A stretch of DNA of 64,000 bases from Hypomesus transpacificus (GCF_021917145.1 NC_061068.1:11505210-11569209); one strand, 5' to 3'. Shown: positions 1 through 14,630, counted from the first letter of the stretch. Made by a program: numbers and translations. The notes: generated from the letters alone by a model not told the origin.

Positions 1-1121
1 TATCTTTGCTGCACACGGAACCCTTAGTGTCGATCTGTGCACTGGAGCCAAATGCCTTCTCAGTGAGGTCCACCAAAGTGCTGTTCCTGTACCTGACGGC
101 CAACTTCCTGGCCCTGAAGAGGATGCAGGGCTTGCCGTTGTACACCACGTTCAGGGGAGAGAAGAGAGACGAGCTGGCAGGGGTCTGCAGCAGCTTTCGC
201 TTGGCTCGGCGAGGGGAGTACAGGGGCCCTCCATACGGCTGAGGGACAGGGAGAGAGGAGGGGGGAACAGGGACAAGAGGGAGGGAGGGAGGGAGGGAGG
301 GAGGGAGGGAGGGAGGGAGGGAGGGAGGGAGGGAGGGAGGGAGGGAGGGAGGGAGGGAGGGAGGGAGGGAGGGAGGGAGGGAGGGAGGGAGGGAGGGAGG
401 GAGGGAAAAGAGAGAGATTAAATAGTAAGTTAATTATCTGGCAATGATAATCTGAGGCTCTTTTATCATGTATTGCTTTTTCATTTCCTTTTGGGAGGCT
501 GGACATCCATAAACAAGTCATTGTGTAAGGGTGGCGCTTGTGCTTTAGGAATAAAATAATCTTGTTATATAACACTGTTGGCAGTGATTCGGATTGTTGA
601 TCTTGCTGAAAATATGCCATGTATGTGGGATTAATTTGATGTGGTCAAGAAAGAAGTGTGTTCTCTCTGGCTGGGTCACTCGGGGTTGGGGTGAGTTCCT
701 AGAAGCGTAGTGTTCTGCATTGTCAGGCTTACCTGAGGTACTCTCTTGAGGGGGAGTTCCTCTCCAAGTAGAGCACTTCCCTCATTGGATTCACTGAGGT
801 CTGGGTTGTCTGGGGAAACGATGAGAAAAGTAGGATAAAATGTACAGTCCAGTATGTGTCCAGTACTTTAGCAGGTTTGCGTTAGTGTCATTCCATTACA
901 ATTCATGTTTTTTTTCTTTTTGCAAAGTTCAGAGAAAGACTAAAGAAGGTTGACGATTGTTTGAATCCAAACACAAACTGAATGATTGATGCTTGGGAGC
1001 TGCTTGTTCATTCGTATGTTCATTTTTGATTTGTGATTCATAAGAATGGATTTATATATAGAATGAGGTCAACAACTCACCATCTTTTAGCCGGATATGT
1101 CGGGACGGGGAGTTATCGAAG
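1..1121 (-). CDS. atp6ap1l: V-type proton ATPase subunit S1-like (ATP6AP1-like), partial, three exons
   Basis: Three minus-strand exons join in frame: 1121-1081, 809-733 and 238 to the window edge. All internal borders are GT-AG and the phases agree. The reading contains SPRRAKRK, a basic furin-type site like the processing site of ATP6AP1. After it comes NVVYNGKPCILFRARKLAVR and then DLTEKAFG, which aligns with the luminal domain of ATP6AP1 (human VSYNDTAPRILFWAQNFSV...DLTPLTFG, from memory). The family is a type I membrane accessory subunit of the V-ATPase that helps assembly and acidification in the secretory and endolysosomal system. The N-terminal signal exon was not found and the C-terminal membrane segment lies outside the window. 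The head-to-head neighbour rps23 matches the human RPS23/ATP6AP1L pair, so I prefer the L paralogue over ATP6AP1 itself. Family identity is firm; paralogue choice is an inference. Confidence 0.8.
277..407. repeat. (GGGA)n microsatellite
   Basis: About 32 nearly perfect GGGA units lie in the intron just upstream of the last visible atp6ap1l exon. On the minus strand this is a TCCC-rich polypyrimidine run close to the splice acceptor at 239-241. Confidence 0.95.
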
Positions 1122-4100
1122 CTGTGGACACAGAAGATATAAACACATTGCTCAAAATTAAACAATGGCAAGATTGTTCTCATGAGATTTGAAAGGGGTT
1201 TAAGATACTGCATAGAGATCAATGTTTGAATCCGAGATATATAGTCGCATGGTATAATAAAGATAATCTAAGCCCTTCTGGACTGAATCACCCCATGTGG
1301 AAGGAGTCAAGAGTGGGACTGACAAAGAAATCCTCCTCATACAGTCAACATTATACTGTACATGAGGATGATTCATGAACAGTACATTTGTAATGTCAGT
1401 GGCAAGTTAGGCCCATCATGTTTGCCTACATATTTATTGTACATTTACATAAAGTTCTGCTCCGAATCAGGGACAACCTTACAAAACCATAGAAGATTAA
1501 ATACAGTAATTCCCTAAATCGTAAGCTACTGTTGAACTGATGACACACCCTCACCAGTCATGTCCTGGACCTGGTTTGCTCTTATTGTGCTTTCCTCAAC
1601 AGTGTAAGGAGATTATCCTCAGTCTAACTGTTTAAATATCTAATCACTGCCATAATGCCAGATGAATTGAGCTTTGGGAGATTGGGAAAACCTGATTAAG
1701 GCTGTGATAGATTAAGCTTCCCTGTCCGTCTAACCGCAAAGGAGGATCAGTGGGGCTGGCTGCCTGTCCACCAGTCATGTCTGGGATCTCAGAGAAGATG
1801 CGCTGGTCTACCATACGGTCTCACACAGTCTTCCTTCTCTTAATCTTGTGGGTTAAAGAGGTCCTTTATCAGAACAGCTGTACGATGCTGTAACTCTTTT
1901 GGATAGGCGTGTTTTGTAGGGATGCTACACTACCATCCTAGTGAACCATAGCAGCGGAACACACAGTAAAGCACATATTGCATGTCATCGTGGCTGCAAG
2001 TCTACATTTAATACAAATTTAAAGGGGTAGTTATTGTATATGTGCTGACCGTATATTACTATTATGTCATGTTATTCTTCAATAAAACAGACCTCTAAAA
2101 CACAGTAAAAGTGTGATTAGCGTCTGTCTGAAATGTAGCTGGCAATAAAAGCCAATTTTTGTGGATCTGTGATGACTGGATTCAGGGATATAACAAGTCG
2201 TTTGGGAGTTGCCGAGGAGCCCAGGGCTCCATGCTCTCCAGCAGATGCTGTCCTTAAACACTGAGTAATCATTTATCTGAGCGCAAGCATCGACCTCAAT
2301 GTGCTGCTCCGTGATCTGGGCAGGGAGAGACTATGACTGTCAACACAATCAACTGCCAACACCAAACCAGAGCTTTCAACTGACTGAACAGACACTTCTG
2401 TTCTAAATAGAACTATCTCCTGCCCCTGCCCCTCCCTTCTGTGGTCTCCCCCTCCCTCCCGGCATCAGCGCTGTGCTGCCGTCACCGGCGGCTCTTGAAC
2501 ATGTGGGATCTTTGTTGAACAAGGCAGCAGCATTATATAATCAATACAATCCTCTGCTCCGCCCACCCGGGGTGACACTCCCTCCCTCTCTCACTCATCC
2601 CACACGGTGCGTTTGTCTGTCATGCACACGTTCAACGAGGGGGAGATTTCACAGTCCGTTTTTAGACTACACCCTGGCCAGTGCCGCTCAGCATCCCAGC
2701 TTCGGCAAATCAAATTCAGCCAAGGCTAAAGTCCACGCTGCCCTACATGCGGTCATCAAGCCCCATCTGTGCAGGCGCCAACCTAGACGGCCTAAATGGC
2801 CTAATGCCCTGGAGGCAATATGTTGCCAATTACAAATTAGAAGGGATGTTTTTGTTGTTGTTTTGTTTACAACCCCATTGGATGAAGTCACATTTACCCT
2901 GACAGGTGAGCACAAACCCCACTCACAAATATAGACAGGTTAGCCTTCAAAATGTCTGATTTAATCCATTTGATTTCATCTATGTTTAGGACAACACAAT
3001 CTTGTTGGGCAATGCAAAATGTTGCTCTGAATTGAGAATCTATTTACAACATGCTTGAGCAGTCTGTGTATAGGAATGTCTACTGTAAGAAACATATACC
3101 AAACCACTCACAAACTTGAAAACGATATTCCTCTAAAACGCCCATAGCTTTTAATGATGAAAATGTTATCCTTGACACTGTGCAGCACCTGAAAATGCTT
3201 GAAACTAATTCTTGAAACATACACTACTAATATTGCCAGGTACAACATACTAAATGCATGTACAGCACATGCGGTAGAGAGCAAGTTGTTGCTGGCCCTG
3301 TTTCAACCTAACTGCTGCGCGTGTGGAGAGCTGTCCCATAACGCCCTGATTACACTACTGTGAGACGCTGTTCTGCTGCCCAGTTTTCCATTTGGTCTCT
3401 GAGAGACCACCTGGGGCCCCATCTAGCCCGCCTCCCAGTCAGGTTGGAGGCCGTAGATGTCAGTCTGATTGAGATGCCACATATGCCAAAAGTGAAAGAT
3501 TACAGTCACCTGGTTGACAATGTAACAATTCTAATTAGACTTCTACCATGTGAGCTGGCCAATGGGCCATCTACTTCCTTAAGACAAAATGTACATCAAA
3601 GGGTTCAGTCTACAATTCTTTGTTCGGTACAATTCAATGGGTCATAATGGAAATGGAAAATCCTAAAAAGATGGAGTTCCAAGGTCTGAAGGGATACTCC
3701 TTTTTGTACAATGGCAATAATGCTGTTTTACCTTGTTCAGCAATTCACATTTGCCACCTTCGAGGAATGAATTCACAAATGCTTTTATGGCACAAACGAC
3801 CGATGATGGCAGAAATAATGTGATCCCCTCTCAACACCATTGTAGCTTTCATAAGAGCCTATTTTTATAGTGCACATATAGATTTGCTCTATGTAAACTG
3901 ACTCCCTCGGTCCAACAATGATGGATTTTCTCTAGTGTTTCACTGACACAGCCAGACTTCTGATTGCAGCTCTTGCTCTATTTCAGCACATCGCAAATAA
4001 AAAGAGCTTAAAATGATGGTTATACATGTGAGAAAAGCACAGCTGGAAAAAAATGCTTTTAACCGAATCTAGTCAAACATTCCTACTATCCATCTCCTAT

Positions 4101-4575
4101 CATTCCTATGGTCCACATCACACCACAGTAAGAGATCCCCAGCCCCCGGCTGCACAGCATCAATGCCTACATATTTCCTCCCCCCACAGAGTTAAAATAG
4201 CCCTTTTCACCTACCTCCTCTCCCCTATAGCAGGCACTTGTTCAAAAGACAAAGAGAATTGCAGAACAAGGAATGATAATAACTGAAAAAACATAAAGAT
4301 CTCTGGTTTAGCCATGGGGACGGCCAGATGAGACTGCCTCAGATGAGAACTGCTTATAATCTGCTTTGATAACAGCCGAAGCCATAAACCCCACAGAGTG
4401 ACAGGTGCAGCAGCCAATAGGCATCCAGGGGGAAGGTAAACGGGGTTATAGTCACACACTGTCAGATTACAACAGACACAAAACACACACACATAATTAA
4501 TCAATCAATCAATCTCACATATATTTGTCTGTCCTCACACACAAAGGGGAGGGAGAAAGAGAGAGAGAAAGAGAA

Positions 4576-4627
<52 letters not shown>

Positions 4628-4990
4628 GAGAGAGAGGAGGGACACGAGACAAAGAAAAACCCTTTTAAATCTGTCATGAAAATCTATCAATGAAGTTCAG
4701 TCTTTCAAAAACTCAAGGTCAATGTTTTATTATTTGAAAACGGGCATGACCTAGATACACCGGCAGTGAAATTAATGAATCGTGAATTTCTGATGAAGAG
4801 TTCTGCATCTTAATAGAAAACCCTCTGACGAAAAAGACGTCAGTCCAGTGACAATACAACACTGGTATCTAACTGACAGCTGATCAAATTATATTATGGT
4901 GCAATAAAAATGCCATTGATGTCTCTACTTTATACATACAAATAGTATACATTCATCAAATGTTTATGAAACCTTATTTATACTTATCAC
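1122..4990. other. Non-coding stretch left of rps23, possible atp6ap1l upstream/intron 1
   Basis: No exon with family resemblance was recognised here, and the open frames are short and look random. On the minus strand a GC box (GGGCGGAG, near 2556-2563) sits just upstream of TTATATAAT (near 2533-2541). This is a possible but unproven promoter for atp6ap1l. A GA microsatellite lies at 4551-4635. Confidence 0.4.
4551..4635. repeat. (GA)n microsatellite
   Basis: Imperfect GA tract with a perfect core of about 25 units, flanked by AAAGAGAGA variants. Confidence 0.95.
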
Positions 4991-5194
4991 GTGCACGGGA
5001 CAAATGGCATGATACGCATTCAAACAGCCAATTTATATTAAATCGATCACTAAGTTTATCAAAGGGAAGAATATAGAAAGAGTACACTCCCTGGATGTAA
5101 AAAAGTATGCCGCCAACGACAATAAAACTAACAGGCACAATCTTAGACACCTTTGGGTCCTCAGAGTAGACATTGCCGCGGTGCTTCTTGGGTT

Positions 5195-5204
5195 CTTCCT
5201 TTCC
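5195..5204 (+). promoter_or_regulatory. Candidate 5' TOP tract and transcription start of rps23
   Basis: CTTCCTTTCC lies 25-34 bases before the rps23 ATG. Ribosomal-protein mRNAs usually begin at a C followed by a pyrimidine run (TOP element), which couples translation to mTOR signalling. The position and composition fit. The start site itself is inferred. Confidence 0.5.
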
Positions 5205-5228
5205 AGCCCAGGCTCGTAATCTGCAAAC

Positions 5229-6538
<1,310 letters not shown>

Positions 6539-6555
6539 TGTTCAGACCGGAATTC

Positions 6556-6561
6556 AATAAA
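6556..6561 (+). promoter_or_regulatory. rps23 poly(A) signal
   Basis: AATAAA, 18 bases after the stop codon; a very short 3'UTR is typical of ribosomal-protein genes. Confidence 0.85.
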
Positions 6562-6599
6562 AGGATGTTTTTCAGTTCCAGTTGGTGTTAGTGTGTATT

Positions 6600-7182
6600 T
6601 GTTTCATATAACAGTATATGCAGCAATACATTTATTGTGGAATTACGTTAAAGCTGTCACACCTGTCCAGCTATGAAAAGGGGTTGGAAAGGGTTGAGAC
6701 AAGTTGAGTTTTAAAATGCAAGATCAAAAGTATCCACATGACAAGATTTTCTTCAATCAGAGGTGTTAACCCTGAATGAGGGGCTGTTCAGAAGTATCCC
6801 TTTCATTTTGTACTCTATTTTTTATTGTTCATGAATAGAAATGTGCGCTACTGACAACAGTTAATGACGACAAGCATCAGATGCCAGCCCAGCTGTAAAC
6901 AATCTGTTTGCAGGCCCTACAATTATTCCACCCACGCTGTCTATTTCAGTTGGTGTTGTAAATTCTGTTCAAAAAGCTTGTTGGTCAGGTGCTGTTGGAT
7001 GGTTATGTAATGTTGCAGCTAAAAAGGGTTTACCCAATGGTTATAATTCTTTGCCTCCATTAAGTGGAAGTTGCACCTGTACCCCCCTCCATTACTGCAG
7101 GACTGCTTAGCCACCTGGGTGTGATGGCTGGAGGTTTCAGGGACAGCTGCTAATATTTCAGCAACAACAACTCTCCTTTCCT
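6600..7182. other. Spacer between rps23 and the LINE
   Basis: No coding frame, RNA gene or clear repeat was seen in this stretch. Confidence 0.5.
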
Positions 7183-8890
7183 ATTTTTACATTTAAATGT
7201 ATTCATTCAGCAGACGCTTTTATCCAAAGCGACTTCCAAGAGCTTTACAAAAGTGCATAGGTCACTGATCATAACGAGAAGCATATGTTGTGAAAAACCA
7301 AATAAGTGCCAAAGGGAAGAACCATAAGAGCATGTAGTTAAACAAGTTACAATTAAACAACATGAACCTCAAAAGTGCAAGAGTGTACCTGTAAAAAAGC
7401 AAGCAACAATATATTTCACATCAAGTACAATAATTTTAAATCAGTTACGACTAACCAACAAGAGCAAGAAGTTCCTCAATAAGAGTCATTGTGTTCCTGG
7501 AGGAAACTAACATCAGGTCCAGCAAATCATTCATAAGTACCGTTATACTCCCGGAATAAGTGCGTCTTGAGCCTTTTCTTGAAGGTGGGGAGACAGTCAG
7601 TGTCTGATGGAGGTGGGGGCCAGACAGGAGAAGAGCTTGTGTTGGGACCACCAGACGGTTGTCAGAAGAAGACTGTAGGTGGTGGGTGGGGATGTAAGGC
7701 TGGAGGAGAGACTTGATGTAGTCAGGTGCAGTGCCGTTCACCGCACGGAAGGTCAGTACCAGAGTCTTGAATCTGATACGGGCCGTGATGGGTAGCCAGT
7801 GGAGGGAGATGATGAGCGGGGTAACATGGGAGCATCTGGGTAGATTGAATACCAGGCGGGCTGCTGCATTCTGAATCCTCTGGAGAGGGCGGGTTGCACA
7901 TGCTGTAGTCCAACTTGGAGAGGACAAGTGCTTGGACTAGCAGCTGGGTGGAATGCTCAGACAGGTATCGCCTGATCTTCCGGAAGTTGTAGAGGGTGAA
8001 TCTACACGACCGGGAGACTGCAGCAATGTGGGCTGTGAGGGAGAGCTCCTCATCCATGGTCACCCCGAGGTTCCTAACATAGGATAAAGGGGTCGCCGTC
8101 GCTGATCCCAGAGTAATTGAGAGATCGTGGGAGATGAAGGGTTTGGCCGGGATGATGAGAAGTTCTGTTCGTTCTGTCTGAGGTTCAGCCGGAGGTGGTG
8201 CTTGGTCATCCAGGAGGAGATGTCTGTGAGGCAGACATCTCTGCTGAGATCCCCGGATCAGTTGGGGGGAACGACAGGTACAGCTGCATGTCGTCAGTGT
8301 AGCAGTGGTAGGAGAAGCCCAGGGAGGTGATGATCGGTCCAAGTGAGGTGGTGTACAGGGAGAAGAGTAGGGGTCCAAAGACAGAGACTCTGTGGGACAC
8401 CAGTGGAGAGCTGGTGGGGGCCTGACACTTTGCCTCCCCAAGAGACCTGGTAGGATCTTCCCGATAGGTAGGATGAGATCCACTGAAGTGCTGTGCCAGT
8501 GATGCCCATCTCAAAAAGTCTGGCGAGCAGGATCTGATGGTTAACCGTATCAAATGCTGCAGAAAGGTCCAGCAGAATGATGACAGATGAACTCAAAGCC
8601 ACTCTGGCATACTGGAGGGCAGTGGTGACTGACAGGAGGACAGTCTCTGTGGAGTGGCCAGTCTTGAAGCTTGAGGTCAAGCAGGTTGTTCTGAGAGAGA
8701 AAGTTTGACAGTTGGTTAGATACAGCGCGTTCAACTGTTTTTGAAAACAAGGGTAGCAGTGATACTGGTCTGTAGTTCTGGAGGACGGCTGGGCTAAGGG
8801 AGGGTTTTTGAGTAGAGGGCTAACCTTGGCCTGTTTGAAGGCAGAGGGGAAAGTGCTGGAAGTAAGAAATGTGTTTTTGAGCAACAAGAG
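7183..8890 (-). mobile_element. Degenerate non-LTR retrotransposon (LINE, L2/CR1-like), 5'-truncated
   Basis: Three minus-strand frames together spell the palm and thumb of a reverse transcriptase. Landmarks in order are [19 protein letters not shown] (near 8530-8590), a GVPQ-type turn, [12 protein letters not shown] (near 8285-8310), then RIQNAAARLVFNLPR and HWLPITARIRFK (near 7780-7880). Switching between frames shows several indels. The catalytic YADD reads YTDD, with the aspartates kept. The 3' end carries CAGACGCTTTTATCCAAAGC (near 7209-7228), a tail shared by many fish LINEs and SINEs. The 5' end stops inside the ORF2 RT region, so this is a dead, 5'-truncated insertion. Clade assignment is from motif flavour only. 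Confidence 0.85.
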
Positions 8891-10393
8891 GAAGGCATAT
8901 TTTAGATTTTGTTCAAAATGAGTGAAATTCCATTCTTCACACTATTTTCTGATAGAGCATTTCCAGTCTTCATTTACATGTGAACACCTTTTTTAATGCT
9001 GAGAGGTTTAATTGGTGGTAGGAGAATTGTGGAACACTGTATAATAGACTTGTTTGAGTGTTGGTGAGTGGGAGTTGACACGTGGGAGGTGTGTATGTGA
9101 TAGAGTTAGATGAACTCATTCTGTTCAGTACACAAGCCTGGTAGTATATTTTTTTTGAAGTGTCATATTTAATATTTAGTCATTTTATGAGGACATAGTA
9201 GATTATTTAATATGACATTTTCACATAATACGTGCACATGTCTTATAAAAATTACAATACTCACTAAAGTGCTGGTGAATGCTGGAGAATTGACGTCATA
9301 ATATTGCCACCTAGAGGGGAGTCACTGCCACGTTATAAATTCCATCCTCCCCAGCCTGTTTGAAGGAGGCCACACGGTCATCTATCAGATTTAGCGAGGA
9401 AAAAAGGCTGTTGAAGTCCAAACTGTTAACTTGCCCGGTCAGTGGAGAGGGAAGTGACATGATGAGGTTAGAACCTAGCAACCAAGGGGATCTGTTGTGC
9501 GTAACCATCAAAGCCATGCTGTCCTTTACATACATTTACCACAGAGAAAACACAGGGTCATGATGGTGGACCACACTGTTGGAACCACACTTCTGTGAGG
9601 TAGCCCTGTCAAAGACAGGACCTTAAGGATCTCTTACAAACTAGCTTCCCTCCCTGTAGACAATGACCAAAACCTGATTAACGGACATAGAATGTGGATT
9701 ACTAGGTGTGGAAAGGGCCTGTGTATGTGTGTCAGTATGTCTGTGTCTGCAGCCAGAGCAGGGAAAGTGTCAGAGAGGTTCAGTGGGCCAGAGACAGGAA
9801 ACATTGTCAGTCTCATGATCAGGTATTTTTAGTAGCGTGTCTTTATAAATAGCCTTGCATGGAGATAAACAGAAGCCTCTAAGCCAGAGAGGGACGCACT
9901 AACCACGTTTTACTGCAGGTAAAATCAACAAAATGACACCAAAAGCTGTTTTGTCAAGTGGGCATGCTGTGAGAATACACAATGTCATTCTCATGACAAT
10001 CCATCAGAGGTGCCTGCCAAATAGTCATAAACAACTTGGAATTGTTTATGGACAGGGAATCTTCCTCGTCTTTTCTTTGGAAAGGACATGTAATACTGTT
10101 ACATTGTGCATGTAAATATCACAGTTAGTGCATTCATTCGTTTTGCAGCATGAAAGTAAAAAAACATACATAAAAGTCATTAGAAAAGCAAGTGTTGGAC
10201 TAGTGAAAAAGATGATTCCTACATTTGATATGTGAGAGCATGCTTGGCCTTGTGAAAAACGGTGCAAGTGCCCATCGATTTTGGAAGGGAGGTGCTTTGA
10301 AACATGTCAACAAAAATGTCACCCACAGAAGAGAAAACGTTTTTCCAGCTAGCCCTCACCATCTCTGGATACATTGCTGCACAAGCTTAAAAC
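8891..10393. other. Spacer between the LINE and asb14
   Basis: No supported gene. One minus-strand frame at 9311-9535 (74 codons) looks more protein-like than most but matches no family I know. The asb14 5'UTR and promoter are presumably in the right-hand part; no clear TATA box was identified. Confidence 0.4.
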
Positions 10394-13300
10394 ATGGACT
10401 TTGACCTGTTAGAAATGGATGGAGATGAGGATGCAGACACTCAATACATGATTGAGCAGAGTCTGCTGGAGTGCACCAAGCAGTCAGAACACCAAGACAG
10501 ACACCCAGAGGATGGGTGCAGGTGGGCTGCTTTACAATCCTGCGCTTTCAACTTTGGAGTTCCCTTGAAAATGTTGGGTTGGCCCCTTAAGCACTGTTCT
10601 CAAAGTAAAGTTTTGTGGACTATATCAAACCTCAAGTCTCTTGTCCTTGAAGTAGATCTGTGATCTTAGTGCAATGTTTGACCTTAATGGATGAGTTTTC
10701 CTACACACCTGTCATCATTTGAGGCCTGCGAGTGATTCAGCATTTATGTCATTCTCTACAGGGCTACTCACAACACGACAGAGTATGTCAAAGTATTGGA
10801 TGCCATCAGGAAAGGTGAGTTCTGGAGTATGTATAACCAATCTAAGAAGGTAGACACAAGCTATGAAAACTGCACAGTGTGACAACACTAAACATCTATC
10901 GTTTGGAAAGTGAACCATATTGCTAAACCTCTCCTATTACACACATCTGATGAGTAATGGCAAAGAGTCATTCATTTGGATTCTTTTCATGGCCTTGTTT
11001 CCTGGTTGGGTGCCAGGTGATGAGGCTGCTCTCCGTGAGCTGTCTGCCTGCCAGAGTGCCTTCTCTGAGACTGACAGCAGAGGCTGGATCCCTTTGCATG
11101 AGGCCGCCACTCAGAAAAACCAGACTATCCTGGAGGTCACCTTTGCAGGTCTGTAGCAAACGTTGTAGTAACAGATTCCTGAACTGAAGGGCTGTACAGA
11201 ATAGCCTACAGCACGGAGGAGGGGGGGGGGGAGCTTGAGCCATTCCTAAACTAGACTCCAGCTAGCAATCCAACTATAGATCTCCTGGAATGGTAAAGAA
11301 TGACCAAACTGATTGGGTGTTCCCCTCAGCGTCCGGTCAGAGTGCGGGGCAGTGTCGGACCCCCCGGGGCAAAAGCGCCCTTCACCTGGCGGTGGAGCAG
11401 GGCCTGTTAGAGAACGCCGCCTTTCTTCTACAGAAGGGATGCAGCTTGGACTGTCAAGATGATGAAGAGGATTCACCTCTGGTCATAGGTGTGCTTTCTA
11501 TCTATCTTCATATTATGGTCCACAAGGATAGAGTTTCAACCCAGGTTGCACATGTTTAAGGTCTATCATCACCACAAGAGGAACATGTTATCCTAGCATT
11601 TTGAACTAAAAGTAATGTTCAAGCTGGTTTTTGGGAAGCTAGAAAAAGAGCGCTGCAGTAATGAAAACGAGATGTAACTTTGAAAGAAAAGTCAAATTTT
11701 GTCGATATTATATACAGAACAAAAAGGGATTTCTTTCAATATTCACACATCCAGTACTGGTCTTTAACTGGACCATAATTACTTTATGACAAAAGCCTAT
11801 ACAAAGCCTTTATGAGACTAACCAGATAAACTGCTGTTACATTAGCCATCAGAAACAACCGTGAAGACCTGGCCAAACTCCTGCTATGCTCTGGCTGCCA
11901 TGTCAACCAGGAGGGAAACCACTGCAGGACCCCCCTCCACGAGGCCGCTCGTCTGGGGCTCTTGAGCCTCGTGAAGCTGCTCCTGAAGGCTGGAGCAGAG
12001 CCGGACGCCCGCAGCGCCTACGGTCTCAGCCCTCTGGCGCTGGCTGCTCAGAACGGACACCTGGATGTGGTCCAAGCCCTGATCCACAAAGGTAGTCTGG
12101 ACACGTCAACCTGTTATCTTACTGATGGGGAATGGTCCTGGGTTTGGAGCTCTACACAGGTGTCACTCACCTGCATGAAACTCATGACACACGTTACAGT
12201 GTTACCCTCCTCAGCTGTTAGCCTTGGCATCGACTGTGTGACGTGAGCTGCTGGGAATGTTGTGTCCACCAGGGGTCAATGTGCAGTCTCAGGCCCAGGA
12301 CAGTGCTACTATCCTGTTTGAGGCTTCAGCCTCGGGAAACCCTGAGATCATCTCCCTTCTGTTGGAGTATGGAGCGGATGCCAACATACCCAAACACACC
12401 GGGCATCTACCCATCCACCGAGTGTCCCACCGTGGGCATCTAGAGTAGGTGGCACTGCACGCTCTCAGCAGGGAAAGAAACCGCCAAGCAGTCACTTTTG
12501 GAAATCAACAATGCTGTACACACAATTGAAGGGCTTCTCCGACACCACACATCTTTTGTAGCTTGGATTTCCACAGTGATTGGTTCAAACAGACAAAGCT
12601 GTGAAATGAGTCTTCACCGTCCCTCTGCCTGCAGAGCCCTTAAGCTCCTGATACCAGTCACCACCATGGAGGCTGTGGACGACAGCGGCATGAGCCCCCT
12701 CCACTCGGCGGCCGACGGCGGCCACACCCCCTGTCTGCGGGCCCTCCTGGGTGCAGGGTTCGACCCCAACGACATGCTGCACCCCTGGGTGCGCCGTAAC
12801 TACGACGACCAGCGCAAGTCAGCTCTGTTCTTTGCCGTGTCCAATAACGACGTGCCGTCTGTCAGAATGCTGCTAGAGGCCGGGGCCATGCCCAACCAGG
12901 ACCCTGTGAAGTGCCTCCAGGTGAGGAGAGGGGGGTGGAGGGGGAATTGAGAGGAGAGCGATGGGAGCTGAAAAAGTGGAACAGGGGAAGGAGAAGGTAG
13001 GTGTGGGAATTTATGTTTGTTAATGCCCAGCATTTAGTTGTTCTGTTCAAATTGCCTCCAGGTGGCCCTTCGTCATGGCAACTATGAGCTGATGAACCTG
13101 CTGCTGAGGTTTGGCGCCAATGTCAACTATTTCTCCCGGATAAACACCACACACTTCCCTTCCGCTCTGCAGTATGCTCTGAAGGACGACATCATCCTGC
13201 GCATGCTTTGTAACTATGGTTACGACGTCCAGAGATGCTTCGACTGCCCGTACGGCGAGGCGTCCCACGTGCCTGACGACTACGAGGGCTGGAGCAACAC

Positions 13301-14097
13301 GGTCATCAAGGATACCATGGTAACCCCGCATCTGAAGAGGTGCAGGCAAAACAATGCACAAGCCTATTTCCCAAAGGGTGATTCCAATCTCAGTTGGAAT
13401 TTCTAAGAACATTCTAAGAACCCAATTCTACTGAAGCACAATGGGTGCACAAATTGCACCAAAAAAGTGCGAAGTCATGCACGGGATTCTTAGTCCCTTA
13501 GACCCTGTCTAGGAATAAGTGCCATCTGTAAACATAACTGTGCTGATTCCTATCTCAATAATGGTATGGGATCTAATGTGGTGCATGTTTCAGTTTTGTG
13601 AGGTGATCACAGTGTACTGGCTGAAGGACATATCTGGACACATGGTGAGGATCATGCTGGACTATGTCAGTCATGTCACCTTCTGCTCCAAACTGAAGGC
13701 AGCCCTAATGGAGCAGAAACAGTGGCTGGATATCTGCAAAATTCAAGGTAAGGAGAAAGACCGTAATGAGAAGTACAGCGAGTGTCCTGGAACATTTTCC
13801 ACAAAGGTCTATCTGGAGGGACATCTCAAAGGTTGAATGTTGAAGTTTAAACTGAACGTCCCCTTCTCCATTCTCTGCTTTCATCATCAAACCCCCACAG
13901 AGAATGTCCGCTGTCTGCAGCATCTCTGCCGGCTGAAAATCCGCAGCTGTCTGGGCCGGCTGCGTCTGAGGGCACCTGTCTTCATGAGCTTCCTGTCGTT
14001 GCCAAACAGACTCAAGGATTACATCCTATTTCAAGAGTATGACCTCTACAGCCAGAGCCAGGGCATAAAAGCAGGACATTGTTGGGCTACAGACTAG
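10394..14097 (+). CDS. asb14: Ankyrin repeat and SOCS box protein 14
   Basis: Ten exons: 10394-10515, 10762-10814, 11017-11148, 11330-11488, 11846-12091, 12273-12444, 12635-12920, 13062-13319, 13594-13747 and 13901-14097. They total 1779 bases (592 residues; human ASB14 has 587). The acidic N-terminus [14 protein letters not shown] holds a ubiquitin-interacting-like helix. About a dozen ankyrin repeats follow, for example [31 protein letters not shown] and [17 protein letters not shown]. The C-terminal SOCS box has [19 protein letters not shown] and [11 protein letters not shown]. The family acts as substrate adaptor of Elongin B/C-Cullin 5 ubiquitin ligases and is muscle-enriched. The first ATG has no better upstream alternative. 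It lies 0.5 kb upstream of appl1 on the same strand, as part of the ASB14-APPL1-HESX1-IL17RD block. No damage was seen. Confidence 0.95.
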
Positions 14098-14274
14098 ATT
14101 GGGGAACTGATAATTGAAATTTGCACCTGTTTTACATTATGCCATTCTTATCTAAAACAGTCTGATGAGACAATTATTGTTTCTACTAGTCCTGTTCATA
14201 TTGATTGGATTTGTCATGTAAATTGTCATTTTATGTTATTTTGCAGACATTTCTACATGGTGTTGTTTGTTTGC

Positions 14275-14280
14275 AATAAA
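14275..14280 (+). promoter_or_regulatory. asb14 poly(A) signal
   Basis: AATAAA 178 bases after the asb14 stop; the appl1 start codon is only about 350 bases further on. Confidence 0.7.
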
Positions 14281-14630
14281 AATTGGTTGTTTTATTATGA
14301 TTCATCTTCATTCTGACTTTACTGTAAGGCAACTCGATTTCTCCAGACGCCATTTTGGGTCCCTTAAGAATGAAATTGTGGTTCAAGGGCGACGCAGGTC
14401 TAGAGCCAAGATGTCTTTCATTGCATTGAATCAGGAACCAATAATATGCGTGTGGACACTTCCAGCCCAATCATACTCATCCTGAAGGCGGAATATCCGC
14501 ATGTAGGAGGAGCTGTTTTGGGTGTTGTGGATCTGTGTAAAATCTGTGGGAGTGAGCCGAGCTTGTATTCTATTTTCCAATTAGCTGAATATTACTGTTT
14601 GTATCGATACGATTTGAAACAGAAGTAGAC

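Noticed and set aside
60-620. 186-codon minus-strand ORF rich in PPSLPPSL
   Set aside because: Most of it is the GGGA microsatellite translated; only the true atp6ap1l exon at 1-238 overlaps it, in a different frame.
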